Assembly: GCA_028689025.1 (NCBI GenBank)
Contig: JAQTXA010000003.1
Location: 1 to 64,000, forward strand
From: Aliarcobacter sp.
GTDB lineage: Bacteria; Campylobacterota; Campylobacteria; Campylobacterales; Arcobacteraceae
Reading direction: 5' to 3'
Length of the DNA stretch: 64,000 nucleotides
In this document: positions 1-8,632 of the stretch, piece by piece
How the letters are laid out: every line of letters starts with the position of its first letter
Numbering within the stretch: position 1 is the first letter of the stretch
Position numbers and translations under genes: made by a program
Notes under the pieces: model-generated
Databases searched by the model: none
The model's input: the letters and a program-made list of their open reading frames with translations, nothing else
What the model was told of the DNA's origin: nothing

Positions 1-377
1 CAAAAAATGAAAAAAATATTGATGTAATAATTTTAACTGATGTAAAAATTGATGAACTTCTACTTGCAAATATTGAAAGAATTTTAAAAGCTGATGGTTT
101 AATTGCTTTTGCTTCAAAAGCAATTTCAAAAGATAAAGAGCAATTATTTGCTGATTTAAAACTTGTTGGAACAAAATTCTGGATTGCTATGCCATTTAAA
201 TTTGGACATAACACTTCAATTTTAGCTTCTAAAAAATATCATCCAACTGCTGATATAAATTTACAAAGATCTGATTTATTAGATGGATTAGATTACTATT
301 CTTCTGAAATTCAATTAGCTTCTTTTGTATTTCCAGCCTCTGAGCACAGAGAATTAACTGGTATCGCAAAAAGATAA
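1..377 (+). CDS. speE: Spermidine synthase, C-terminal part (gene cut by window edge)
   Basis: The frame is open from base 3 to a TAA at 375-377, giving about 124 C-terminal residues. The visible part has the second half of a Rossmann methyltransferase-type fold, with 'VIILTD' and 'ERILKADGLIAFASKA', then 'WIAMPFKFGHN' and a C-terminal 'FVFPASEHREL'. This resembles the aminopropyltransferase SpeE of Campylobacterota, which makes spermidine from putrescine and decarboxylated SAM in the cytosol. The identification also leans on the following coaE-dapF pair, a gene order I associate with speE in this group. The N-terminal catalytic half is outside the window, so the call is moderate. Another SAM-binding protein is possible. 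Confidence 0.62.
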   Translation, partial: KNEKNIDVIILTDVKIDELLLANIERILKADGLIAFASKAISKDKEQLFADLKLVGTKFWIAMPFKFGHNTSILASKKYHPTADINLQRSDLLDGLDYYSSEIQLASFVFPASEHRELTGIAKR

Positions 378-412
378 CACTGCTATTAAATATAAATAAA
401 TCATTATTATTG

Positions 413-418
413 TAGAAT
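413..418 (+). promoter_or_regulatory. Putative -10 box (TAGAAT) of coaE, nearly leaderless
   Basis: TGTAGAAT ends 7 bases before the coaE ATG at 426. A start site 6-7 bases past the -10 would fall on or next to the ATG, and no Shine-Dalgarno sequence lies between. Inferred from position only. Confidence 0.4.
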
Positions 419-425
419 CCATCCC

Positions 426-1016
426 ATGAGTAATGATTTATTTAAAAATGCAATCGCCTTAACTGGCGGAATATCAACAGGCAAAAGCACTGTTTGTAAC
501 CTCTTCAAACTTCACGGTTTTCTAACAATTGATGCTGATTTAATAGCACATAGGCTATTGGATGAAAATTCAAACAAAATTGCTGCAATGTTCGGCGAAC
601 AATATGTAGAAAATGGAAAAGTTTTAAGAAAAGAGTTGGGAAAAATTATCTTCTCAAATGAAGAGAATAAACTAAAATTAGAAGCCCTACTTCACCCATT
701 AATTAAAGAAGAAATCATTAAAGAATCAAAAATATTTGAAGAACAAAATAAACCATATTTTGTAGATATTCCACTATTTTTTGAAAAAATGCATTATCCA
801 ATTTCAAAATCTTTGGTAATTTATACTCCAAAAGAGATACAAATTCAAAGACTTATGAAAAGAGATAACATTGATGAAAATGAAGCAAAATTAAAAATAT
901 CAAATCAAATGGATATTGAAGAAAAAAGAAAATTAGCTGACATGGTAATAGATAATTCACAAAATTTAAAACATCTTCAAAATGAAGTTGAACGAATCAT
1001 CGGAGAGATTATATGA
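426..1016 (+). CDS. coaE: Dephospho-CoA kinase
   Basis: This enzyme phosphorylates the 3'-hydroxyl of dephospho-CoA with ATP, the last step of coenzyme A synthesis in the cytosol. The 196 residues are the normal family length. The P-loop 'GGISTGKST' is at residues 14-22, followed by 'DADLIAHRLL' (substrate region), 'LHPLIKEEI' and 'VDIPLFFE', all typical of CoaE. The ATG at 426 is the first in-frame start and puts the P-loop where it belongs. Its last four bases overlap the start of dapF (ATGA), so the two are translationally coupled. No ribosome binding site is visible, and a possible -10 box lies 7 bases upstream. Confidence 0.93.
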   Translation: MSNDLFKNAIALTGGISTGKSTVCNLFKLHGFLTIDADLIAHRLLDENSNKIAAMFGEQYVENGKVLRKELGKIIFSNEENKLKLEALLHPLIKEEIIKESKIFEEQNKPYFVDIPLFFEKMHYPISKSLVIYTPKEIQIQRLMKRDNIDENEAKLKISNQMDIEEKRKLADMVIDNSQNLKHLQNEVERIIGEII

Positions 1017-1753
1017 CATATACAAAATATAGTGCAAGTGGAAATGACTTTGTAATTTTCCACACTTTTATCGAAAAAGATTATGCAAATGACGCTATAA
1101 AATTATGTAATAGAACAGAAGGAATTGGTGCAGATGGATTAGTAGTAATAATCCCATCAAATGAAGCTGATTTTAAATGGCAATTTTATAATAGTGATGG
1201 AAGCCATGCAGCTATGTGCGGAAATGCTACAAGAGCAGTTTCACATTATGCCTTTACAAATAATTTAGTACCATCAAATGAAATGCAATTTTTAACAGGT
1301 GCTGGTCTTATTAAATCACATGTTGAAAATGATATTGTTGAAACACAATTAACTGCACCAAAAGTTATTAAAGAAGAGTTTGTTCAAGATGGATTCACTT
1401 GGTATTTAGTTGATACTGGGGTTCCACATTTAGTAACCATTGTAGATGATTTAGAACTTTACAACCATGATTTATGTGCAAAAATGAGATATGAACACAA
1501 TGCAAATGTAAATTTTGCAAAAATAGAAAATGGTATTATAAAAGTAAGAACCTACGAAAGAGGTGTTGAAGGTGAAACCCTTGCTTGTGGAACTGGAATG
1601 GCTGCTTGTTTTTTAAGAGCAAATCAATTAAAACTTGTGGAAGATTGTACTTTTGTTTACCCAAAAAGTGGTGAACAATTAACACTTTCAAGAAAAAATG
1701 GCACTATTTATTTCAAAGGTGCTGTTAAAAAAGTTTTTGTAACAACAATTTAA
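1013..1753 (+). CDS. dapF: Diaminopimelate epimerase
   Basis: DapF interconverts LL- and meso-diaminopimelate for lysine and peptidoglycan synthesis, without cofactor, using two cysteines. Both are visible: the first in 'HAAMCGNATRA' (about residue 70) and the second in 'ETLACGTGMAA' (about residue 190). The N-terminal 'YSASGNDFV' is the usual family start. At 246 residues it is slightly shorter than the 270-280 typical of Proteobacteria, as is common in Campylobacterota. It overlaps coaE by four bases, and the purT gene follows after 27 bases. Confidence 0.94.
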   Translation: MTYTKYSASGNDFVIFHTFIEKDYANDAIKLCNRTEGIGADGLVVIIPSNEADFKWQFYNSDGSHAAMCGNATRAVSHYAFTNNLVPSNEMQFLTGAGLIKSHVENDIVETQLTAPKVIKEEFVQDGFTWYLVDTGVPHLVTIVDDLELYNHDLCAKMRYEHNANVNFAKIENGIIKVRTYERGVEGETLACGTGMAACFLRANQLKLVEDCTFVYPKSGEQLTLSRKNGTIYFKGAVKKVFVTTI

Positions 1754-1780
1754 TAAAATCAATAATTAAGGATAATAAAT

Positions 1781-2950
1781 ATGAAATTCCCTGCGCCTTT
1801 AAAATCTGACTCTATAAAAATTATGCTTCTTGGAAGCGGTGAACTTGGTAAAGAAGTTATTATCGAAGCTCAAAGATTAGGAATTGAAACAATTGCTGTT
1901 GATAGTTATAACAATGCACCAGCTCAGTTAGTTGCTAACAAATCATATACAATCAATATGAAAAACAAAAATGAGATTCTTGATGTTATAAGAAGAGAAA
2001 AACCAACTTACATTTTACCTGAAGTTGAAGCAATTAATATTCAAGCACTTTTTGAAGCAGAAAAAGAAGGATTTCATGTAATTCCAAATGCTGATGCTGT
2101 TAATAAAACTATGAACAGAAAAAATATTAGAGAGTTTGCAGCTGTTGATTTAAAACTTCCAACAAGTAAATTTGAATTTGTTACAACATTTGAAGCTTTA
2201 CAAAAAGCTGCTTCTAATATTGGTTTCCCTTGTGTTATTAAACCTGTTATGAGTTCTTCTGGACATGGTCAAAGTGTTGCAAGAAGTGAAGCTGATTTAG
2301 AGAAATCTTGGGAATTAGCAAAAGAAGCTAGAGGTGATGCTAGCGAATTAATCGTTGAAGAGTTTATTAGATTTGACTATGAAATTACAATGCTAACTAT
2401 TAGAAACGGTATTGATACAGTATTTTGTGAACCAATAGGACATATTCAACAAGATGGTGACTATATTTTCTCATGGCAACCTATGAACATGAGTGAAGTT
2501 GCAATTGCAAAATCTCAAGAAATTGCTAAAAAAATTACTGATGGTTTAGGTGGAAGAGGAATTTTTGGAGTTGAGCTATTTGTAAAAGGTGATGACGTTT
2601 ATTTCTCAGAAGTAAGCCCAAGACCACACGATACGGGAATGGTTACTATGATTACTCAAAGTGCTAGTGAGTTTGCACTTCATGTAAGAGCAGTTTTAGG
2701 TCTTCCTATTGATTATATCACTTATGGAGCAGGAGCAAGTGCTGCATATAAAGCAAGTGGAGATAGTTTTAATCCAACTATTGATATTTATGATTCTTCA
2801 TTTACAAAAGATTCAATTATTAGAGTATTTGGAAAACCTCAAAGCCATGTGGGAAGAAGAATGGCTGTTGCTTTAACTTTTGATAAAAATTCTAGTGATG
2901 TTGCTTTACAAAAAGCAAAAGAGATTATTGGAAATTTTAAAGATAATTAA
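1781..2950 (+). CDS. purT: Formate-dependent phosphoribosylglycinamide formyltransferase (GAR transformylase 2)
   Basis: PurT is an ATP-grasp enzyme that makes formyl-GAR from GAR, formate and ATP in purine synthesis, an alternative to folate-dependent PurN. The 389 residues match the family length. The N-terminal '[17 protein letters not shown]' (residues 15-31) is the preATP-grasp nucleotide fold. It is followed by '[16 protein letters not shown]' (ATP-binding loop), '[21 protein letters not shown]' split over the metal site, and '[12 protein letters not shown]' (catalytic region). The start ATG at 1781 is preceded by AAGGA at 1768-1772. A strong hairpin follows the stop. Confidence 0.94.
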   Translation: MKFPAPLKSDSIKIMLLGSGELGKEVIIEAQRLGIETIAVDSYNNAPAQLVANKSYTINMKNKNEILDVIRREKPTYILPEVEAINIQALFEAEKEGFHVIPNADAVNKTMNRKNIREFAAVDLKLPTSKFEFVTTFEALQKAASNIGFPCVIKPVMSSSGHGQSVARSEADLEKSWELAKEARGDASELIVEEFIRFDYEITMLTIRNGIDTVFCEPIGHIQQDGDYIFSWQPMNMSEVAIAKSQEIAKKITDGLGGRGIFGVELFVKGDDVYFSEVSPRPHDTGMVTMITQSASEFALHVRAVLGLPIDYITYGAGASAAYKASGDSFNPTIDIYDSSFTKDSIIRVFGKPQSHVGRRMAVALTFDKNSSDVALQKAKEIIGNFKDN

Positions 2951-2996
2951 AAATATAAAATCCAAGTAAAATAAAACTTTTGCTTGGGTTATATTT
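2951..2996. terminator. Bidirectional terminator between purT and the convergent operon
   Basis: AAATATAAAATCCAAG (2951-2966) can pair with CTTGGGTTATATTT (2983-2996) with a one-base bulge. A-rich and T-rich flanks suit termination from both sides. The stem contains the stop codon (2989-2991) of the minus-strand gene. Confidence 0.7.
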
Positions 2997-4056
2997 TTAT
3001 GTTTAAAGAGTACTGCATTCCTTCATTTTCTATATTAATAACTTCAAACTTTGCATTTAACATATTTGCTAAATTTTTTGCTTCAAGAATAACTTTATTA
3101 TCAATATCTGCTACAAATAAACTATTAATATTTTTAACTTCAAAACCATTATTTCGTACAATTAGTTGAATATTTGATTTTGATATTGAAACTGATACAT
3201 CTATTTGTTTTTGAATTTTCCCTTTTTTCAACTCTTTTTTAATTAAATCCATACAAGATTGCTCAATAAAACAAGATAAAATATTTTCTAAATATGCCTT
3301 ATTTAAATAAATTGGTTTAACTAAAGTTGTATCTACATTATAATCAATAAAAATCTTATATCTTACATTTGCATAGGTAAAATTATCTGTTCTTCTTTTG
3401 TGTAATTCTAAAAGATAGTTCAGATTATTTAGATTTGAAATTTTCTCCAAAGGATGGTTTAAATTATCTATTTCATACTCAAACTTCTTTAATTCCTCAT
3501 ATTGTAAAGCATAAGAATCAATAGTTTCAAAAATAATAGTACTATTAATCAAATCTTCAATACCCATTTTATTGATATTCTTATCAAATATATCTGTATC
3601 AAACATCTCAAGAAAATATTTAAGATTATAAAGTCTATTTTTTAAAAATAAAAGATTTTTAATATCATTAAGATATTTATCTTTTAAATCTTTTGATAAA
3701 GTATTATGTTTAAGATTTATTTCTAATATTTGCAAGAAATTCTGATCATCAAAAATTAGATTTGTTACTTCAAACTTCTGCTCTTGAGAACATAAAACTA
3801 AAATCTCTTTTAATTTATCTTTTACTATTGCAAAAGACTCTTCTAAACACATATTTATCTCTAATATAGATGGTTGAATATCTTCATGGTTTTCATTAAA
3901 GACTTGTCTATTTAATCTTGTTTTTCCACCATTTTCGCTGGAAAAAATCTCTGCAATATTAAAAAACTTATTGTAGTTTGGTATTAATATTTTTAATTCA
4001 TTTGATATTTTTTGTAAATCAAATAAAACACCCGATGTATTTTCATTATTATTCAA
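2989..4056 (-). CDS. Degenerate histidine-kinase-like ATPase (GHKL-fold) protein, last gene of the pilus operon
   Basis: I do not recognise this 355-residue protein as a named family. It has no signal peptide or membrane segment and is likely cytosolic. Residues 1-250 look helical. The C-terminal ~110 residues resemble the HATPase_c fold of sensor kinases. 'AYLENILSCFIEQ' sits where the N-box would be, 'IQLIVRNNGFEV' resembles the G1 (DNG) strand, and 'VILEAKNLANMLNAKFEV...GMQYSLNI' matches the final helix and strands. The N-box Asn and the glycine-rich ATP lid are weak or absent, and no phospho-accepting His region is evident. It may be a non-catalytic docking domain. The stop of the 4066-5103 gene is 9 bases upstream, so it belongs to the same transcript. 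Confidence 0.5.
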   Translation of the reverse strand: MNNNENTSGVLFDLQKISNELKILIPNYNKFFNIAEIFSSENGGKTRLNRQVFNENHEDIQPSILEINMCLEESFAIVKDKLKEILVLCSQEQKFEVTNLIFDDQNFLQILEINLKHNTLSKDLKDKYLNDIKNLLFLKNRLYNLKYFLEMFDTDIFDKNINKMGIEDLINSTIIFETIDSYALQYEELKKFEYEIDNLNHPLEKISNLNNLNYLLELHKRRTDNFTYANVRYKIFIDYNVDTTLVKPIYLNKAYLENILSCFIEQSCMDLIKKELKKGKIQKQIDVSVSISKSNIQLIVRNNGFEVKNINSLFVADIDNKVILEAKNLANMLNAKFEVINIENEGMQYSLNIKI

Positions 4057-4065
4057 TTTTATATC

Positions 4066-5103
4066 CTAGATACAATTTTTATCAGAACTTACACTATCAT
4101 CAACAATTTGCACCCAATTATTTTCAATTAATACTTTCATTACATCACCTGATATTTTTTTGTAAATAGTATCAATTTGAACCCAATCTTCTACTTTTTG
4201 TTTTATACTAAACTTATCATCTATTTTTAATACTCTTAATATTTTTCCATCTAAACTACTATTATCTCTAACATTTAAATTCTGTTTTTTTACTGTATAT
4301 AAACAACTAGAATTCATTTCATTTGTATTTTTTGCTACTAAAATAGGCTCTTTGGTTGGAACTTGCTCAAAAGCTTTTTTTATTGGGAACTCTTCTTTTA
4401 TCAAAGCCTTTACTTCTTCTTTTTTTATAGTTTTAGTTGTTTCTTTTTTCTCTTCAGGTTTTTGCGTTTTAATTAAATCACTAACAGAAATTCCATAATT
4501 ACTCAGATAAATTGTGTATCCATTTTCATCATCAAGTTTTTTATATAACTCTATACTTTTTGTTCTTGTATTTATATTTATAATTTTATGCTCAAGTATT
4601 GAATCACCTTCAACATATCGTCCTTCGATATTAGCACTTAATTCAGCACCTATCTCTTTTTTTGTTGCAGTTGCTGTTTCATCTTCAAGTTTTAAAACAA
4701 CATAATCTTTTCCATTAAAAGAGTACATACTTTTAATTTTTAAATCTTTTAATTTTTTTGTTCTTGTAAAATCTGTTGTAAGTTTTGCCATGTCATTTTG
4801 GTGAGTAAATACATATTTTTCATAATCTTCTTGAGAAAGTTTTGGTTCTTCTTTTATTAATGCCTTAGGTTGATTATTTACAATTCCACCAGTTGAATTA
4901 GGATCTTTTTTATTTTTTATTGTACTTACTTGTTCTTCTAAATAGTCCTTTTCAAGACCAGTAATTGCATTAAAGAACTCTTTTGATTGCTTATCTAAAA
5001 CATCTAATTTATCTGCATTTTGCATCTGATTTGAAATTGTCTCTTCTGCTTGTAAATTAAGTGCCATAAAAAATAGAAGTGTAATTATCTTTATTCTTTT
5101 CAT
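4066..5103 (-). CDS. Exported protein with C-terminal SH3-like (SH3b) domain
   Basis: A Sec signal peptide ('MKRIKIITLLFFMALNLQAEE') leads a 345-residue periplasmic or surface protein. The middle (about 30-250) is charged, has a coiled-coil-like start ('SKEFFNAITGLEKDYLEEQ') and a small beta-rich part. The C-terminal ~70 residues form a bacterial SH3 domain: 'LNVRDNSSLDGKILRVLKI' and 'DWVQIDTIYKKISGDVMKV'. Such domains bind peptidoglycan or peptides. It lies directly behind the last pilus-locus paralogue, so a role in anchoring the pilus machine to the cell wall is plausible. That role is inferred from position and domain. The function is otherwise unknown. Confidence 0.72.
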   Translation of the reverse strand: MKRIKIITLLFFMALNLQAEETISNQMQNADKLDVLDKQSKEFFNAITGLEKDYLEEQVSTIKNKKDPNSTGGIVNNQPKALIKEEPKLSQEDYEKYVFTHQNDMAKLTTDFTRTKKLKDLKIKSMYSFNGKDYVVLKLEDETATATKKEIGAELSANIEGRYVEGDSILEHKIININTRTKSIELYKKLDDENGYTIYLSNYGISVSDLIKTQKPEEKKETTKTIKKEEVKALIKEEFPIKKAFEQVPTKEPILVAKNTNEMNSSCLYTVKKQNLNVRDNSSLDGKILRVLKIDDKFSIKQKVEDWVQIDTIYKKISGDVMKVLIENNWVQIVDDSVSSDKNCI

Positions 5104-5121
5104 TTTTTCCCTTTTAAATTT

Positions 5122-7389
5122 TTATTTAAATATAAATTCATAATTAAATCCACCAATATATGTAGGATATTTTATATAAAACTTACTATTATTCAACCAT
5201 GTACCTGATGTCATAGTTGTAGGAGTTGTATTAGCTCCACCTTCAGAAACTAAATAATCTCTATTTATATCAAAAAGATTTGTATTAAATACTGGCAACA
5301 TAAATGTATTATCTTCTGAATTCGTTGTACTACTATAAGTTTGAACTCCCCAACAATACATTTGATTATCTGTATTTATTCCACACATAGAATTATTTGT
5401 ATCTTCAAGAACTTTAATACTTTTCCATAGCATACTATTTATTGTATTATTAAATGTTGTGTCAAATGTTGAAAAATAGTCACTAATTAACTGATTAGTT
5501 GAATTTACATAAACAACTATTCCTGTACTTGTTAAATCTATAGATAAAACATCTGTTTTATCTATTAGATATGTAATCTGAACTTTTTTATTTACTGGTT
5601 GCTCTATCTTATAATATTTATTATCACTTCCCAATGCAATTATTGCATGACGTCCACTTTGTATAGATTCAAAAGTTAAATCAGTAGGAAGATTAGAATT
5701 ACTTGTAGTTATTTTTGTAGGTTGACAAAGATTAAAAGAAGCACCTTCCCAAGATACACTACAAGTTGGCATATTTGCAATATCTGTATCCATACCCCAA
5801 ATATAAAGTTCCCTATCTGTTGATAATGCAAACATTTTTCTATATCCAGAGCTTAAAGTATTTGAAATATCTTTAAACTTTATTGTTGTGATATTTTCTG
5901 TTATTTTTTCAGGTACTTTATCTGTATTAATAGTGCTTGTAGTTGTACATTCTTGTCGATATTTAGTACATACCTGATGCCATGACCAATTATACCATTG
6001 CCAATCATAATTAGTACAAACATCTACGCAACTTGTACTACTACTAACATTAAAAGTAGGAGTACCATTTCCTGAAAATCCATTATTATTTGTATCTTCA
6101 TAACCCCATCTATAAATATCACCATCTTTTGAAAGGATTAACCAAAGTTGATTATTAGCAAATATTTTTGTTGCTTTTTTTGAATCAGTTGTTCCATCAA
6201 AATATGTACTTCGATAGAGCATTTCTCCATTTCTCGTTGTGTCCACTTGTGTAAATAGATTGCCAAAACTTTTATCTGAAGCACTAACTATTCCCCCACA
6301 ATAAAGTTCTCCATTAGTTGTAATCCCACAAGTTCCATTTTTTGTATTTGAAAACAGGTCTACAAATCTTGGTCTTAAAGGCGATGAAAAATAGTTTTGA
6401 GTATAAAAAGTTGTTAAGTCTTTTGAATCAGTCAAATCATTATCATAAATTTTTGCCCGTACTCTTACTAAAGTATTAACTACTGGTGTTTTACTACCTG
6501 TTGAGCCAGAGTTTTTTGTATATTCATCTATATCTATACTTGTAATTCTATTTTCATTATTTCCCCAAGTATAAATATCTCCATTTATTATCATTCCACC
6601 TGAGTTTTTCCCTATTTGAATTAAACCTAGTTGTGTATCTAATACTACATCTGGATTTTGTCTTACTATTGTATTTTCATTGATACCTATATAAGCATCC
6701 GCAGTATTTGTATTACTATTATTTTGTAAAATTGTTTGTCCAGCATAGGTAACATCTCTTATCATATCTTTAAATGCTGTATTAACAGTTTTGTCTGCAT
6801 TTATCATAGTTACACTTGAATCTACGATTAAATCTTTATCAACCGAAAATTTATAAACTCCACCTTCATACCAATGAAGAACACCATTTGTATCTAGATA
6901 ATATTTCCCTGCTGTTGCACTCACTGCAGTTGCTTTTACGGTAGTAATATCAGTTTTATTCGTATAAATAAATTTCTCTTTAGCAGATAAAATTATTTCA
7001 ATATCGCTATTATTTGTACTTAACGGTGCTTTTGTGTTTATTCTATATTTATTTGAGTAATAGTAATCGTATATATTTGATTTTAAATTATTATCCGTTG
7101 TTGTGAAACTTTTTAATTTATGTACATTTGTAGAAAAACTTATATTTCCTCCAAAATAGTTATTTGTACTAAAACTACTTGGAAGATAGCCTGTTGTAGT
7201 CTTTAAAGTTGAAAGGGTTGAGGGTTCACTACCTTTTTCTAAAATATATTTCTTATACTCAGTCGCAATTTCTTCTTCTTTTTCTATAAGTTTTTTTACT
7301 TTTGATAAAGTCAAAGAGTTAATGTAATCATCATTTGCGAAAATGTTTAATGCAAGAAAAAATAAAATTAGAAATCTTAATAAAAACAT
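5122..7389 (-). CDS. Secreted RCC1-repeat (beta-propeller) protein, predicted pilus-associated adhesin (755 aa)
   Basis: A signal peptide (1-18, ending 'LNIFAN') precedes a helical N-terminal module shared with three neighbouring proteins ('VKKLIEKEEEIATEYKKYIL', residues ~30-50). It continues with 'TTTGYLPSSFS', which recalls the N-terminal part of PilV minor pilins. From about residue 245, RCC1-type repeats occur: 'GDIYTWGNNENR', 'GELYCGG', 'GDIYRWGYEDTNN', 'RELYIWGMDTD', 'NQMYCWGVQ'. These suggest a beta-propeller. A Trp/Tyr-rich loop bounded by cysteines lies near residues 453-480. The C-terminus 'KYPTYIGGFNYEFIFK' matches the end of the 952-residue homologue at 13008-15866. A surface or pilus-tip adhesin is my inference. 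Confidence 0.75.
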   Translation of the reverse strand: MFLLRFLILFFLALNIFANDDYINSLTLSKVKKLIEKEEEIATEYKKYILEKGSEPSTLSTLKTTTGYLPSSFSTNNYFGGNISFSTNVHKLKSFTTTDNNLKSNIYDYYYSNKYRINTKAPLSTNNSDIEIILSAKEKFIYTNKTDITTVKATAVSATAGKYYLDTNGVLHWYEGGVYKFSVDKDLIVDSSVTMINADKTVNTAFKDMIRDVTYAGQTILQNNSNTNTADAYIGINENTIVRQNPDVVLDTQLGLIQIGKNSGGMIINGDIYTWGNNENRITSIDIDEYTKNSGSTGSKTPVVNTLVRVRAKIYDNDLTDSKDLTTFYTQNYFSSPLRPRFVDLFSNTKNGTCGITTNGELYCGGIVSASDKSFGNLFTQVDTTRNGEMLYRSTYFDGTTDSKKATKIFANNQLWLILSKDGDIYRWGYEDTNNNGFSGNGTPTFNVSSSTSCVDVCTNYDWQWYNWSWHQVCTKYRQECTTTSTINTDKVPEKITENITTIKFKDISNTLSSGYRKMFALSTDRELYIWGMDTDIANMPTCSVSWEGASFNLCQPTKITTSNSNLPTDLTFESIQSGRHAIIALGSDNKYYKIEQPVNKKVQITYLIDKTDVLSIDLTSTGIVVYVNSTNQLISDYFSTFDTTFNNTINSMLWKSIKVLEDTNNSMCGINTDNQMYCWGVQTYSSTTNSEDNTFMLPVFNTNLFDINRDYLVSEGGANTTPTTMTSGTWLNNSKFYIKYPTYIGGFNYEFIFK

Positions 7390-7880
7390 TATTTCACTTC
7401 CCTAGCTTTTGATACATAATCTACAAAATAGATACTATCATTTATCTCACTTTTTTTAATACTTCCAATATATGATAAAATTCCCTCTGCGGCTTGTAAA
7501 CCTTTTTCACTTTCGGCACTAACTTGAGTAACAATCAAATATCTATCAAGACACATTTTTTTTGAATCTAAATATTTTATTTCATAATCTAGAATTGACA
7601 TTCTTTGGAATATGTCTTTTACTTTTGTTTCAAGCTCTTCTTTTGATATATATTGTTTTTCTACACTCTCTGTTTTACTTTTAGATAATTCAACTTTACT
7701 TTTTAAATTATTGGTTTCTGTTCTTTTTTCTTGTAAAACAACTTCTAATTGCTCTTTCTCAAAAGCAATTTTATAATAGATTATTGTTTTATAAGCGAAA
7801 AATCCTAAAGTATAAACTCCTAGAATTGTTAATCCAACCCTACTAATATATGAAACTGTTTTATTTGCAATACTAATCAT
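7389..7880 (-). CDS. PilO/GspM-like inner-membrane pilus assembly protein
   Basis: The 163-residue protein has one N-terminal membrane helix (about residues 13-34, 'VGLTILGVYTLGFFAYKTI'). It then has a coiled coil (about 40-80, rich in Glu, Lys and Gln) and a short alpha/beta periplasmic domain. This is the plan of PilO/GspM-type proteins, which dimerise with PilN/GspL-type proteins under the secretin. Sequence similarity to a named family is not obvious, so the call rests on topology, size and position. It overlaps the preceding gene by four bases and its stop abuts the start of the RCC1 gene. Confidence 0.55.
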   Translation of the reverse strand: MISIANKTVSYISRVGLTILGVYTLGFFAYKTIIYYKIAFEKEQLEVVLQEKRTETNNLKSKVELSKSKTESVEKQYISKEELETKVKDIFQRMSILDYEIKYLDSKKMCLDRYLIVTQVSAESEKGLQAAEGILSYIGSIKKSEINDSIYFVDYVSKAREVK

Positions 7881-8632
7881 TTTGAAACCTCTTTATTAGT
7901 ACTAAGACAATCTGTTAATTCTTTATATTTCTTTTCACTAGTATTTAATATAAGTTGTTGTCTTTTTGCTAATTGCGTCTCTATTTTTATCTCTTGATTT
8001 ACATTATCTAAAGATTGTTGTTCAAATAATTTGGCAGTTGCTAAATCTAAACCAAAAAACATTGTCCATAAAATAAATCCTACTAAAAATATAGAATAAA
8101 ACATTTTCGTAGAGTGTGATTTAAAAGTATCTAATTCATTAAGTGGTTTTACTAAATCACTAATTTCACCTAAAGATTTTGCAACTACTTCATTTTTTTC
8201 ATTTTTTGTATTTTGTTTTAGAATATTTTCAATAGCACTTTTATATTTTGAATTTATTACATAATAGATATTTTCAATAGCTCCACCACTTGAAAGCATG
8301 GCAATATGTTTTGTAATTAATATTGATTTAATCATATCATCTGTAATAAAATTTTGATTTATTTTTGCAGAATATACTGTTTTATGATTAAATAAAATTA
8401 CATACTCATTTTCTGCTATATGTATCAAAAATTGATTTCTACCTAAATGCTTTTTTGACAGAAGATTTAATGAAAAAATTTCTTCTGTAGTTTCATATCT
8501 TGAAAGAAAAACACTATATTTCTTAAAAGAGTTGTATGTGAACATATTTTGTGCAGATGCAAACTCATCATTTAAATAAAATGTTTCATTTAGCTCTTTT
8601 GTTGCAAAATCTGTTATTACTAATCGTACCAT
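7877..8632 (-). CDS. GspL/PilN/BfpC-like bitopic assembly protein
   Basis: This 251-residue protein has a cytosolic N-terminal region of about 170 residues, one membrane helix (about 180-200, 'MFYSIFLVGFILWTMFFGLD') and a short periplasmic coiled coil. That is the architecture of GspL or of BfpC/TcpD, where the cytosolic part binds the assembly ATPase. The overlap with the ATPase gene (13 bases) and with the PilO-like gene (4 bases) fits a joint inner-membrane platform. No ATP-binding motif is seen. Assignment is by topology and context. Confidence 0.55.
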   Translation of the reverse strand: MVRLVITDFATKELNETFYLNDEFASAQNMFTYNSFKKYSVFLSRYETTEEIFSLNLLSKKHLGRNQFLIHIAENEYVILFNHKTVYSAKINQNFITDDMIKSILITKHIAMLSSGGAIENIYYVINSKYKSAIENILKQNTKNEKNEVVAKSLGEISDLVKPLNELDTFKSHSTKMFYSIFLVGFILWTMFFGLDLATAKLFEQQSLDNVNQEIKIETQLAKRQQLILNTSEKKYKELTDCLSTNKEVSK

